DNA of 22,651 nucleotides from Nitrososphaeria archaeon (GTDB lineage: Archaea; Thermoproteota; Nitrososphaeria; JACIWG01). Below are positions 1 through 8,895 of this stretch, in pieces. The translations under genes and the position numbers were made by a program. The notes under the pieces were generated by a model. It was not told where the DNA came from. It saw nothing but the letters and a program-made list of their open reading frames with translations, and searched no databases. How positions within the stretch are numbered: the stretch's first letter is position 1; each line of letters begins with the position of its first letter. Where the stretch lies: positions 1-22,651 of the forward strand of contig JARVJS010000086.1 in NCBI GenBank assembly GCA_029776125.1, in the 5' to 3' direction.

Positions 1-1
1 T

Positions 2-85
2 GCCGCTGTAGGCTATCGGCTTTCAACTCTATCACATCTTAATACTAGGGGTGTTGAAAGTTCTGGTGCTGTTAAACTCTTCTAA
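2..85 (+). CDS. possible C-terminal tail of an upstream gene (partial)
   Basis: Frame 2 is open from the window edge for 27 codons and ends in TAA at 83-85, reading roughly AAVGYRLSTLSHL then NTRGVESSGAVKLF. The codons used (GTT, GCT, GGT, GAA, AGT) look like those of the neighbouring genes, while the other two plus-strand frames stop early. No family can be recognised from so short a tail, and it could be chance. About 70 bases separate it from the TATA box of the rpoH operon. Confidence 0.3.
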   Translation, partial: AAVGYRLSTLSHLNTRGVESSGAVKLF

Positions 86-154
86 CTTACCATATTATAG
101 GTTGCAAGTGCTTCCATTTATACTTTTGATGTTAATGAAATGGTTAAGGTAATG

Positions 155-163
155 TTTAAATAA
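155..163 (+). promoter_or_regulatory. TATA box of the rpoH-rpoB-rpoA operon
   Basis: TTTAAATAA, preceded by a purine-rich stretch (GGTTAAGGTAATG) that could serve as a BRE. Initiation about 25 nt downstream would give a leader of roughly 50 nt before rpoH, long enough to hold the ribosome binding site and the inverted repeats at 196-222. Assigned by pattern only. Confidence 0.5.
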
Positions 164-195
164 CCGTCATTTTAGGGTTTTTTAGGCGTTTATTA

Positions 196-222
196 TGACA
201 GTTTTTTGTCAAAACACTTTTG
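196..222 (+). repeat. two overlapping inverted repeats in the rpoH leader
   Basis: TGACA (196-200) pairs with TGTCA (207-211) across a GTTTTT loop. CAAAA (210-214) pairs with TTTTG (218-222) across CAC. The arms share bases 210-211, so the two stems exclude each other. They lie just before the GAGGTG ribosome binding site at 225-230. The stems are short and AT-rich, so function is uncertain. Confidence 0.35.
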
Positions 223-237
223 TAGAGGTGGTTTTCT

Positions 238-495
238 ATGGATAAAAAGAGTTCTCAGAAAGAGTTTTCCATAATGAATCATGTCCTTGTTCCAAGGCAT
301 GAGATTCTTTCTCCAGAGGAGGCGAAAAGAGTTTTAGAAACTTATCGTGTTAACCCCCATCAGCTTCCATACATCCTCTCATCTGACCCTGTGGTTAAAG
401 AGTTGGGTGCCAAGCCTGGTGACATAATTAAGATTACAAGAAAGAGTGAAGTTGCCGGTATAGCGTACTATTACAGGTATGTGATTGAAGGGTGA
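238..495 (+). CDS. rpoH: DNA-directed RNA polymerase subunit H
   Basis: This small archaeal RNA polymerase subunit corresponds to the C-terminal domain of eukaryotic RPB5 and sits in the lower jaw of the enzyme. The 85-residue product has the family core from residue 14: HVLVPRHEILSPEEAKRVL, then LPYILSSDPVVKELGAKPGD and IKITRKSE...YYYRYV. Its length is normal for archaea. The ATG at 238 has a strong GAGGTG site at 225-230 with a 7-nt spacer, so it is preferred over the internal Met13. It is the first gene of a compact operon, as in most archaea. Its TGA overlaps the GTG start of rpoB. Confidence 0.96.
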   Translation: MDKKSSQKEFSIMNHVLVPRHEILSPEEAKRVLETYRVNPHQLPYILSSDPVVKELGAKPGDIIKITRKSEVAGIAYYYRYVIEG

Positions 496-3400
496 AAATG
501 GTCTTGGTTGAAAAGAAAGCTTCAGATTTTTGGCCCCTATTGAAAGCTATTATTGAAGAAGAGGGTATTGCGAGACAGCATATTAACTCGTATAACGAAT
601 TTATAAAATACGGTTTACAGGCTATTGTTGACGAAGTTGGAAAGATTGATGTTGAAACATTAACTAATCCTTATACGGTGGAATTTGGTAAAATCCGTGT
701 AGGATTACCTCGTGTTACGGAACATGATGCCTCAAAAACTCTTGTAACACCCATGGAGGCAAGGATGAGGAACCTAACATACTCTGCTCCAATAGAATTG
801 GAGATGAAGATCGTCCAAAATGGTATCGTAACAGACTCACAGTACCTGTATATTGGAGACCTCCCGGTGATGGTTAAGTCAGACTTATGCTATCTCTCTA
901 AAAAGTCTATTGATGAGCTTATCGAAGAAGGTGAAGACTATCTCGATCCTGGAGGATATTTCATAATTAATGGGTCAGAACGTGTTATTGTAGGCTTAGA
1001 GGATCTTGCGCCAAACAAAATGCTTGTTGAAGTCAAAAAGCAGGGTGGTGCAACACTATATACTGTAACAGTATACTCTTCTGTAATAGGTTACCGATCT
1101 AAGCTTGAAATTTCAATGCATCAAGATGGAGTAATATATGCCCGTTTCTCTAATCTTCCAACGGACATTCCTGTTGTTGTCTTGATGCGTGCTCTTGGGC
1201 TGGAGTCTGATAGGGAAATAGTTGAAGCTGTATCACTTAAGCCTGAAATACAGGACCTTCTTGGGCCGACTTTTGATAAATGCGCCGAAGTTGTAACTGT
1301 AAATGATGCGCTAGTCTATATTGGTAATAGGGTTGCTCACGGTCTTCAGGAAGAATATCGTGTTAAGCGTGCTGAAAATGTTCTGGACTGGGGTCTTTTG
1401 CCACACCTTGGAAAGAATCCTGAAGATAGAATAAGTAAGGCTCTGTTTATTGGTGAAGCTGTATGTAAGCTTCTTGAGTATAAGCTTGGATGGATTCCTG
1501 CTGACGATAAAGACCATTACGGGAATAAGGTTATAAGATTGGCTGGACAGCTTCTCGCAGACCTTTTCAGGACATGTTTTAGGAACCTTGTTAAGGACAT
1601 GAAGTATCAGCTTGAACATTCTGGCCAAAAGCGTGGTATTGGTGTTGTGAATGTTGCTATTAGGCCTGGTATTATAACTGATAAGCTGAGGAATGCTATT
1701 GCTACTGGAAATTGGGGTAGAGGCAAGGTTGGTATAACACAACTTTTAGATAGGACTAACTATCTTTCTACAATAAGTCATCTTAGAAGAATTCAGTCTC
1801 CACTTTCTAGGAGTCAACCTAACTTTGAGGCAAGGGATCTTCATCCAACACATTTTGGAAGGGTTTGTCCATGTGAGACTCCTGAAGGCTCAAACTGTGG
1901 TCTTGTTAAGAATCTTGCACTTTCTGCAATAATTTCTGTAGCTGCAGACCCTAAAGAGATAATGAACATTATCTTACAAATTGGATTGATACCTTACAAG
2001 GACGCTCCAAAAGAGGTTAAGATGAATGGTGCTAGAGTTTTCTTGGACGGCGGTGTTGTAGGCTATGTTACAGACCCAGAGGGTTTCTGTAGAGAATTTA
2101 GGAATATGAGACGTAGTGGACTTATTCCTAGTGATGTTAGCATTTACTTAAAGGTTCCACCTAATCCGAATGCTGAAACAAGAATATACATTAACACTTA
2201 CTCTGGAAGGGTTCTTAGGCCTCTGATTGTAGTTAAGGATGGTGTTCCACAGCTGAAAAAGGAGGATGTAGATCTTGTGATAAAGGGTAAGATGTCCTGG
2301 AGGGAGCTTTTAAAGAAAGGTGAGCTTGAGCTTATTGACGCTAATGAAGAGGAAAATTGTTATATTGCAACAAGTATCTATGAACTCACACCAGAGCATA
2401 CTCACCTAGAAATTTCTATGAGTGGAATGCTTGGTGCTGTCGCCTCAATAATACCTTACGCAGAACATAATCAGTCTCCACGAAACACGTACGAGAGTGC
2501 TATGGCTAAGCAGGCTCTTGGTTTCCCAACACCAGTTTACAAGCATTTGATGAATGTTAGGTCCCATCTTCTCCTTTATCCTCAAACTCCAATGGTTACT
2601 ACAGGCTCCTTCGAAATGCTTAATCTAGATAAGAGGCCCATTGGCCAAAATGCTGTTGTAGCAGTCCTCTCTTACGACTGCTATAATATTGAAGATGCTA
2701 TTGTATTAAATAGGGCTTCTGTTGAAAGAGGCTTTGGCAGAACCTTCTTCTTCAGACTTTATGAGGCTGAAGCTCAACTTTATCTTGGTGGGATGAAGGA
2801 TAGGTTCGAGATACCGAACCCAGATTCTAATGTTAAAGGGTATAGGGGTGACAAGTTTTATAGGCTTCTTGAACCTGATGGTGTAATCTTTCCAGAAGCT
2901 AATGTTTCAGGTGGTGATGTTTTGATCGGCAAATTGAGTCCACCAAGGTTTACTGAAGAATATCGTGAAATTGAAGCTGGAGGCCCATACATGCGTGATA
3001 CTTCTGTAGCCGTCCGTCCATCTGAAACTGGTGTAGTTGACTCTGTTATAATGTCAGTTAATGTTGAAGGCGGTAAAATGTATAAGGTTAAGGTTAGAGA
3101 TCTTCGTATACCAGAATTAGGTGACAAGTTCGCATCAAGACATGGTCAGAAGGGTGTTGTCGGACTACTTGCTAACCCAGAAGATCTGCCGTACACTGAA
3201 GACGGAATAGTTCCCGATCTTATAATAAATCCACATGCTTTCCCATCAAGAATGACAGTTGGACAGTTTATTGAATCCATTGCAGGCAAAGTTGGTGCTC
3301 TTAGAGGTAAGCCTGTCGATGGAACAACATTCAGTGGAGAAACAGTGGACTCACTTGAAAGACAGCTTGAAGAATTAGGTTTTGTGAAGACGGGTAAAGA

Positions 3401-3857
3401 GGTAATGTATGACGGTAAAACAGGTGAAAGATATGTCGCCGACATATTCATAGGTGTGGTCTATTATCAGAAGCTACATCATATGGTTGCCGACAAGATT
3501 CATGCACGAGCTAGGGGACAGGTTCAGATGCTGACTAAACAGCCTACCGAAGGCCGTTCAAGAGGTGGTGGTCTAAGGTTTGGTGAAATGGAGCGTGACT
3601 GTTTAATTGCCTATGGAACTTCAATGGTTCTAAAGGATAGGCTATTAGATGAATCAGACAAGACTGACGTTTATGTGTGTGAAAACTGTGGTCTGATCGC
3701 GTATTTTGACGCTAGAACAAGAAAATATACTTGCAGGGTTTGTGGTACTAACGCAAAGATAGCGACTGTCTCAATGGCATACGCTTTTAAACTCCTTGTG
3801 CAGGAAATGATGAGCTTGAATATATTGCCTCGCCTTATTTTGAAGGATAAAATTTGA
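492..3857 (+). CDS. rpoB: DNA-directed RNA polymerase subunit B (unsplit)
   Basis: This is the second-largest RNA polymerase subunit, forming the catalytic cleft with RpoA. The 1121-residue product is a single chain, whereas methanogens and some other euryarchaea split it into B'' and B'. Visible landmarks are GRVCPCETPEGSNCGLVKN near residue 455, HNQSPRNTYESAMAKQALGF near 660, GDKFASRHGQKGVVG near 880, and a C-terminal zinc ribbon with C1063, C1066, C1081 and C1084. The GTG at 492 overlaps the rpoH stop as GTGA, suggesting coupled translation. The ATG at 498 is an equally good start, since GGTGA at 491-495 precedes it closely. The gene ends 11 nt before the preferred start of rpoA. Confidence 0.97.
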   Translation: MKMVLVEKKASDFWPLLKAIIEEEGIARQHINSYNEFIKYGLQAIVDEVGKIDVETLTNPYTVEFGKIRVGLPRVTEHDASKTLVTPMEARMRNLTYSAPIELEMKIVQNGIVTDSQYLYIGDLPVMVKSDLCYLSKKSIDELIEEGEDYLDPGGYFIINGSERVIVGLEDLAPNKMLVEVKKQGGATLYTVTVYSSVIGYRSKLEISMHQDGVIYARFSNLPTDIPVVVLMRALGLESDREIVEAVSLKPEIQDLLGPTFDKCAEVVTVNDALVYIGNRVAHGLQEEYRVKRAENVLDWGLLPHLGKNPEDRISKALFIGEAVCKLLEYKLGWIPADDKDHYGNKVIRLAGQLLADLFRTCFRNLVKDMKYQLEHSGQKRGIGVVNVAIRPGIITDKLRNAIATGNWGRGKVGITQLLDRTNYLSTISHLRRIQSPLSRSQPNFEARDLHPTHFGRVCPCETPEGSNCGLVKNLALSAIISVAADPKEIMNIILQIGLIPYKDAPKEVKMNGARVFLDGGVVGYVTDPEGFCREFRNMRRSGLIPSDVSIYLKVPPNPNAETRIYINTYSGRVLRPLIVVKDGVPQLKKEDVDLVIKGKMSWRELLKKGELELIDANEEENCYIATSIYELTPEHTHLEISMSGMLGAVASIIPYAEHNQSPRNTYESAMAKQALGFPTPVYKHLMNVRSHLLLYPQTPMVTTGSFEMLNLDKRPIGQNAVVAVLSYDCYNIEDAIVLNRASVERGFGRTFFFRLYEAEAQLYLGGMKDRFEIPNPDSNVKGYRGDKFYRLLEPDGVIFPEANVSGGDVLIGKLSPPRFTEEYREIEAGGPYMRDTSVAVRPSETGVVDSVIMSVNVEGGKMYKVKVRDLRIPELGDKFASRHGQKGVVGLLANPEDLPYTEDGIVPDLIINPHAFPSRMTVGQFIESIAGKVGALRGKPVDGTTFSGETVDSLERQLEELGFVKTGKEVMYDGKTGERYVADIFIGVVYYQKLHHMVADKIHARARGQVQMLTKQPTEGRSRGGGLRFGEMERDCLIAYGTSMVLKDRLLDESDKTDVYVCENCGLIAYFDARTRKYTCRVCGTNAKIATVSMAYAFKLLVQEMMSLNILPRLILKDKI

Positions 3858-3868
3858 GGTGAATGATA

Positions 3869-6800
3869 ATGTCAGTTCAAGAAATTCAAAAGAATATTGG
3901 TGGAATAAAATTTTCTGTCTTTTCCCCACAACTTATTAGAGCCTATAGTGTCGTAGAAATCACTGCCCCCGAAACCTACGATAGAGATGGTTTACCTGTT
4001 CCCGGAGGCTTAATGGATCCAAGACTTGGAACCCTTGAGCCTGGACAAAAATGTGCTACATGCGGCAATACTTCAGCAAAATGTCCAGGACACTTTGGGC
4101 ATATTGAGTTAGCAGAGCCTATAATACACGTTGCTTTTGTGGACGACATATACACTATATTGCAGTGTACTTGTAGAGTATGCCATAGGCTGATCTTAAG
4201 TGATGAAGCTATAAACGAATACAAAAAGGTTTTAGAGGAAAGAAAATATGTTACTCCAGAAGTTTATGAAAACATTTCTAGAGAAATTAAGTCGAAGGCT
4301 AAAAAGGTTAGACAGTGCCCACATTGCGGTAGTGTAAAATATGAGATTCAGCTTGTTAAGCCTACAACATTCTATGAAATCAGGGAGGAGGGCCCATCGC
4401 GTCTTCTCGCTAGCTCGATAAGAGCTTGGCTTGAAGACATAAACGATAAAAATCTTATACTCTTAGGATACGATCTTGAAAAGGTAAGGCCTGAATGGTT
4501 TGTTTTACAGGTCCTGCCAGTACCGCCTGTTACGGTTAGACCTTCAATAATACTTGAGACCGGAATTCGTTCTGAAGATGATTTAACGCATAAGCTCGTT
4601 GACATTCTTAGAACAAATCAAAGGGTTAAAGAGAGTAAGGAGTCAGGTTCACCTCCACTTATCGTCCAAGACCTTGTTGACCTAGTACAGTATCATGTAA
4701 CAACATACTTTGATAACGAGGTAAGCGGTATTCCACAGGCTCACCATCGTTCAGGGCGCCCTCTAAGAACTTTAAGTCAGAGGCTTAAGGGTAAAGAGGG
4801 TAGGTTTAGAGGGAACCTTTCAGGAAAGCGTGTAGACTTTTCAAGTAGGACTGTAATTTCTCCTGACCCAAACCTTGACATAAATGAAGTGGGTATTCCT
4901 ATTGAGGTTGCTAAAAAGCTTACGATTCCCGAAAAGGTTACGAGCTGGAATATTGAAAGGCTTAGACAACTTGTTATTAATGGAGATAATTATCCTGGTG
5001 CAAACTATATCATAAGGCCCGATGGTGTAAAGATTAGGTTAGATTATGTCCAAGACAGGAAGGCTGTTGCCGCCGCCTTAGCTCCGGGCTACATTGTTGA
5101 GAGACATCTTGTTGACGGTGATATAGTACTATTCAATAGGCAGCCTTCACTTCATAGAATGTCGATTATGGCTCATCATGCTAAAGTTTTGCCGGGTAGA
5201 ACATTCAGGCTTCATCCGGCAGTATGCCCACCCTATAACGCTGACTTTGATGGGGACGAAATGAACCTGCATGTACCACAAGGTGAGGAAGCTAGGTGTG
5301 AGGCTGAACTCCTTATGAGAGTTCAAGACCAGATTCTTTCGCCAAGATATGGTGGTCCAATTATTGGTGCAATAAGAGATTTCCTCACAGGCGCATATCT
5401 TCTTACAAAGGATGATACCTACCTTACTAAAGAAGAATTTCTTAATCTTGCAAACATCGGCGGATATACTGGTCCAATACCTGAGCCTGCAATAAAGGAG
5501 CCGAAAGAACTTTTTTCTGGAAAACAGCTCTTCTCACTATTCCTTCCAAAGGGCTTCAATTACACTCTTAGAGCAAGCTGGCGTGGAAAGCAGGTTGTTA
5601 TAAAGGATGGTGTACTTGTCTCTGGAGTAATCGATAAGGCATCAATTGGCGCAGAAAAGCCTGACAGTATTCTCCATAGGATCGTCAAAGAATATGGTAG
5701 TGATGTTGCAAGAAGTTTCTTGAACTCAATCTTTAGGGTTATTAAGGCATATATTACATCTAAAGGTTTCACTATAGGCTATGATGACTTCTGGCTTCCA
5801 CCAAGTGCTAGAAAGGCTGTGAACCAAGCGATTGCAGAAGCATACGATCGTATAAAGGAGCTTCAAAAACAGTATGAGGAAGGTACTTTGCCCCTAATGA
5901 GAGGTCTTTCTCCGGAAGAGGCTTTAGAACTTTACATTGTTAATGAACTTTCTAAAGCTCGTGATGATGCTGGAAAGGTTGCTGAAAAATACTTAAGTGA
6001 CGATAATAGTGCAGTGGTGATGGCTAGGACTGGTGCAAGAGGTTCGCCACTTAACATCGGACACATGGCCGCGGCTCTTGGGCAACAGTCTATACGTGGA
6101 AAACGGATAATGAGGGGATATGAAAATAGGGTTCTGTGCCACTTTAAACCAAATGACCCAAATCCTGACTCAAGAGGCTTTATTAAATCAAATTATAGGG
6201 ATGGTCTTAATCCACTAGAATTCTTTTTCCATGCTATGGGTGGTAGAGAGGGTCTTGTCGATACAGCTGTTAGAACTCAGCAGAGTGGATACATGCAGAG
6301 GCGTTTGGTCAACGCTATGGAGCATCTTAGAGTGGAATATGATCGTACTGTTAGGGACCCAGAAGGTGCAATAATACAGTTCCTCTACGGTGAAGACGGT
6401 GTAGATCCGTCTAAAAGTGATCATGGTAAAGCTGTTAATGTTCAAAGACTTATTGAGGCAGAGCAGCTTATTGCACAAGGAAAGCCTATTGAACCAGATG
6501 AACTTGAAAGCCTACTTAAAGAATATGCTCACAAACTTAATCCTAAACTTGTTCAAGAATTGAAAGTTTCTCTAAGTAAGTCAAAACTTCCTAAACCTAA
6601 TGTTGAAAATGTGTTAAAGAGGACTGTAGAACTTTTTGAACAGGCTCTGATCGAGCCTGGTGAAGCTGTAGGTGTTGTTGCAGCCCAATCTATAGGTGAA
6701 CCGAGTACTCAGATGACTTTGAGAACCTTCCACTTCGCAGGTGTTAGGGAAAGGGACATCACCTTAGGTTTACCTAGACTTATTGAGCTTGTAGACGCTA

Positions 6801-7651
6801 GGAGGCAGCCTTCTACGCCTGCAATGGACATTTACCTGCTTCCAGAATTCGCTGAAGACCTTAATTTCGCTAGAAAGATTGCAGCAGAAATCAGATTCTC
6901 AAAGATAGGTGATGTTGTGAAAAGCAGTGAAATTGACCCTAGTGGGCAGATAACGTTTGTCCTAGATAAGGAAGCTATGGAAGAGCTTGTTGTCACACCA
7001 GAATATGTTGCATCACAAATAGAAACCGGTAAAAGAAAACCAGAAATAGTTAGCGAGGACACTATTATATTAATGGTTGAAGGAGCAGACCCAGTCTCTC
7101 TTCAGAGAATGAGAAACAAAATTTTGAACAGTCGCCTTAAGGGTATTCCTGGAATAACTGAAGCTACAGTTGTTAAAGAAGGCTCTGAATGGGTTATTCA
7201 AACAAAAGGTTCGAATCTTGCAAAAGTTTTGAAGATCGAAGGTGTTGATCCCACCAGAACCATAACAAACGACATCTATGAAATATGGACAACACTGGGA
7301 ATCGAAGCTGCTAGGGCTGCTCTTGTTAGAGAAATAAGTAAAACGATGGAAGAGCAAGGTTTGGAAGTAGATATGAGGCACATATACTTAGTTGCGGACC
7401 TAATGACTGTAACAGGCACACTGAAACAGGTTGGACGTCATGGTGTTGTAGGAGGTAAAGCTAGTGTTCTAGCAAGAGCCGCTTTTGAAATAACAGTTCC
7501 AACATTGGCTGAAGCTGCAGTGAAAGGTGAAATTGAGCAATTAAAGGGTGTAACCGAAAGTGTTATAGTAGGCCTCCCCATTCCTGTTGGTACTGGAATG
7601 GTTGACCTGTTTATAACACAAGGTGAGAATGTTGAACAGAAGTCAAATTGA
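3869..7651 (+). CDS. rpoA: DNA-directed RNA polymerase subunit A, fused A' and A''
   Basis: This is the largest RNA polymerase subunit and holds the catalytic magnesium. The 1260-residue chain begins with the clamp and zinc motifs (KCATCGNTSAKCPGHFGH, then CTCRVCHRL and CPHCG). It carries the active-site motif NADFDGDEM with D459, D461 and D463, and continues without a break into A'' sequence (VGVVAAQSIGEPSTQMTLRT and HFAGVRERDI), ending with the HGVVGGKASVLARAAFE region. Most archaea encode A' and A'' as rpoA1 and rpoA2; here they form one frame, with the junction expected near residues 860-920. I chose the ATG at 3869 because GAGGTGA at 3856-3862 is 6 nt upstream; the ATG at 3863 would leave no spacer. 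Confidence 0.97.
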   Translation: MSVQEIQKNIGGIKFSVFSPQLIRAYSVVEITAPETYDRDGLPVPGGLMDPRLGTLEPGQKCATCGNTSAKCPGHFGHIELAEPIIHVAFVDDIYTILQCTCRVCHRLILSDEAINEYKKVLEERKYVTPEVYENISREIKSKAKKVRQCPHCGSVKYEIQLVKPTTFYEIREEGPSRLLASSIRAWLEDINDKNLILLGYDLEKVRPEWFVLQVLPVPPVTVRPSIILETGIRSEDDLTHKLVDILRTNQRVKESKESGSPPLIVQDLVDLVQYHVTTYFDNEVSGIPQAHHRSGRPLRTLSQRLKGKEGRFRGNLSGKRVDFSSRTVISPDPNLDINEVGIPIEVAKKLTIPEKVTSWNIERLRQLVINGDNYPGANYIIRPDGVKIRLDYVQDRKAVAAALAPGYIVERHLVDGDIVLFNRQPSLHRMSIMAHHAKVLPGRTFRLHPAVCPPYNADFDGDEMNLHVPQGEEARCEAELLMRVQDQILSPRYGGPIIGAIRDFLTGAYLLTKDDTYLTKEEFLNLANIGGYTGPIPEPAIKEPKELFSGKQLFSLFLPKGFNYTLRASWRGKQVVIKDGVLVSGVIDKASIGAEKPDSILHRIVKEYGSDVARSFLNSIFRVIKAYITSKGFTIGYDDFWLPPSARKAVNQAIAEAYDRIKELQKQYEEGTLPLMRGLSPEEALELYIVNELSKARDDAGKVAEKYLSDDNSAVVMARTGARGSPLNIGHMAAALGQQSIRGKRIMRGYENRVLCHFKPNDPNPDSRGFIKSNYRDGLNPLEFFFHAMGGREGLVDTAVRTQQSGYMQRRLVNAMEHLRVEYDRTVRDPEGAIIQFLYGEDGVDPSKSDHGKAVNVQRLIEAEQLIAQGKPIEPDELESLLKEYAHKLNPKLVQELKVSLSKSKLPKPNVENVLKRTVELFEQALIEPGEAVGVVAAQSIGEPSTQMTLRTFHFAGVRERDITLGLPRLIELVDARRQPSTPAMDIYLLPEFAEDLNFARKIAAEIRFSKIGDVVKSSEIDPSGQITFVLDKEAMEELVVTPEYVASQIETGKRKPEIVSEDTIILMVEGADPVSLQRMRNKILNSRLKGIPGITEATVVKEGSEWVIQTKGSNLAKVLKIEGVDPTRTITNDIYEIWTTLGIEAARAALVREISKTMEEQGLEVDMRHIYLVADLMTVTGTLKQVGRHGVVGGKASVLARAAFEITVPTLAEAAVKGEIEQLKGVTESVIVGLPIPVGTGMVDLFITQGENVEQKSN

Positions 7652-7943
7652 AGCCCTGCTTGGGCAAGTTGCTAAAAAGGGTAAAATAGTGTATGGTACT
7701 AATGAGGTCATGGAAGAGCTTAAGGGTTCAAAGGCCGTCATAGTATCCACTTCTCTTAAGCCAGAAATTAGGCAGAAGCTTATAAGAGACTGCAAAAAGA
7801 ACTCTATTCCATTAATAGAATATGGTGGCTCATCAATAGACTTGGGCCGAGCTTTAGGAAAAAACTTTAGAGTGTCTGTCCTTTCAATAAAATCTACTGG
7901 AGGATTGGATTTAAAGGAATTTTTTTCAGAAGCTAAAAGTTGA
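7629..7943 (+). CDS. rpl30e: ribosomal protein eL30 (L30e)
   Basis: This large-subunit ribosomal protein belongs to the L7Ae/L30e/S12e/Gadd45 RNA-binding fold. The 104-residue product shows the typical KIVYGTNEVMEELKGSKAVIV opening (KGKIVYGTNEV) and the later PLIEYGGSSIDLGRALGKNF segment. It sits between rpoA and nusA, its standard archaeal place. I chose the ATG at 7629, which overlaps the end of rpoA by 23 nt and has AGGTGA at 7621-7626 just upstream. An in-frame GTG at 7623 lies inside that ribosome binding site and is unlikely. Identity is sure; the exact start is less so. Confidence 0.93.
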   Translation: MLNRSQIEALLGQVAKKGKIVYGTNEVMEELKGSKAVIVSTSLKPEIRQKLIRDCKKNSIPLIEYGGSSIDLGRALGKNFRVSVLSIKSTGGLDLKEFFSEAKS

Positions 7944-7948
7944 TCACT

Positions 7949-8398
7949 ATGCCTGACAAGATAACTTGGTCAACACAAGAACTTGAGCTCCTCTCACTTT
8001 TTCAAAAAATTAGTGGTGTGACTGCAAGAGACTGTGTAATTGACAATAAAATGAATCGTGTAATTTTCCTAGTGAATCCTAACGAAATCGGTCTTGCTAT
8101 AGGAAGAAAGGGTTCATGTGTTAAGGCGTTAGAAAACATTATTAAAAAGCCTGTTGAAATTGTAGCCTACTCTGACGATCCAATACAGCTTATAAAAAAC
8201 ACCCTTAATCCCAAATATATTAGTGAAATACGTTTAAGTGAAAGAATGGATGGAAGTAAAATTGCTGTAGTAGTCTTAACCAATCCTAAGTTCCAGGGTG
8301 CAGTTGTAGGCCTTGGTGGAAAGCATGCGGAGAAAGCTCGTCTTCTAGTGAGAAGATACTTTGATATAGCAGACGTAAGAATCGTTGCACAAACATAA
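7949..8398 (+). CDS. nusA: archaeal NusA-like transcription factor, two KH domains
   Basis: Archaeal NusA is the short form of the factor: it keeps only the two KH RNA-binding domains and lacks the bacterial N-terminal and S1 parts. The 149-residue product matches this, with a first KH loop in GLAIGRKGSCVKALE and a second in AVVGLGGKHAEKARLLVRRY. It is presumed to bind nascent RNA and influence elongation or termination, although the archaeal role is poorly established. I prefer the ATG at 7949. A TTG at 7940 would overlap the rpl30e stop as TTGA and add MIT, with no better ribosome binding site. It is the last gene of the first operon; a new TATA box follows. Confidence 0.92.
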   Translation: MPDKITWSTQELELLSLFQKISGVTARDCVIDNKMNRVIFLVNPNEIGLAIGRKGSCVKALENIIKKPVEIVAYSDDPIQLIKNTLNPKYISEIRLSERMDGSKIAVVVLTNPKFQGAVVGLGGKHAEKARLLVRRYFDIADVRIVAQT

Positions 8399-8410
8399 AA
8401 AGGAAACAGT

Positions 8411-8418
8411 TATATAAG
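8411..8418 (+). promoter_or_regulatory. TATA box of rps12-rps7
   Basis: TATATAAG with an adjacent purine-rich AGGAAACAGT upstream. The centre is about 32 nt before the rps12 ATG, so the transcript should have only a few leader bases. No ribosome binding site is visible before rps12, which agrees with a leaderless or nearly leaderless message. Confidence 0.6.
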
Positions 8419-8446
8419 AGCAATAAGTCCGCCTTTTGCTGATAGT

Positions 8447-8887
8447 ATGGGGAAAAAATCGCCTGTAGGAGAATTTGCAGCACGTAAGCTGATGGAGAAA
8501 AGGCAAAAGTTCAGATGGTCTAGTAAAAGGTATATTAAACGCGCCCTAAGAATAAAGGAAAGGTTTGACCCTCTCGAAGGAGCGCCTCAAGCAAGGGGTA
8601 TAGTGCTAGAAAAGGTTGGTGTTGAATCAAAGCAGCCTAACTCAGCTATACGTAAGTGTGTGCGTGTTCAGCTTATTAAAAATAATAAGCAAATTACTGC
8701 CTTCTTGCCCGGTGACGGTGCCTTGAACTATGTTGACGAGCATGATGAAGTTCATGTTGAAGGTATTGGTGGAACATTGGGGCGTTCTATGGGAGATATT
8801 CCTGGTGTAAGGTACAAAGTTTTTAAAGTAAACGGTATTTCCCTCCAAATGCTTGTTCTTGGCCGTAAGGAGAAGCCTAGGAGGTAG
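8447..8887 (+). CDS. rps12: ribosomal protein uS12
   Basis: This small-subunit protein is at the decoding centre. The 146-residue product has the universal uS12 signatures: LEKVGVESKQPNSAIRKCVR, where the PNSAIRK loop contacts the decoding site, then FLPGDGALNYVDEHDEV and the GRSMGDIPGVRYKVFKVNG segment. Its length is normal for archaea. The ATG follows a TATA box by about 32 nt without a Shine-Dalgarno site. Its 3' end (AGGAGGTAG) doubles as the ribosome binding site of rps7, 8 nt downstream, so the two genes are translationally linked. Confidence 0.97.
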   Translation: MGKKSPVGEFAARKLMEKRQKFRWSSKRYIKRALRIKERFDPLEGAPQARGIVLEKVGVESKQPNSAIRKCVRVQLIKNNKQITAFLPGDGALNYVDEHDEVHVEGIGGTLGRSMGDIPGVRYKVFKVNGISLQMLVLGRKEKPRR

Positions 8888-8895
8888 CTGGCAAT

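Noticed and set aside
86..154. tRNA or other stable RNA gene in the first intergenic stretch, or in other spacers
   Set aside because: No cloverleaf, T-loop GTTCGA-type motif, C/D box pair or GC-rich block stands out in the AT-rich spacers.
1311..1742. Long antisense open frame within rpoB, and similar ones across rpoB, rpoA and EF-1 alpha
   Set aside because: They lie opposite strongly supported core genes, have no family-like sequence and show Cys/Ser/Thr-rich shadow composition.
6430..6620. Possible hidden split of rpoA into rpoA1 and rpoA2
   Set aside because: The reading frame is continuous through the junction, with no stop, frameshift or new start with a ribosome binding site that I can see.
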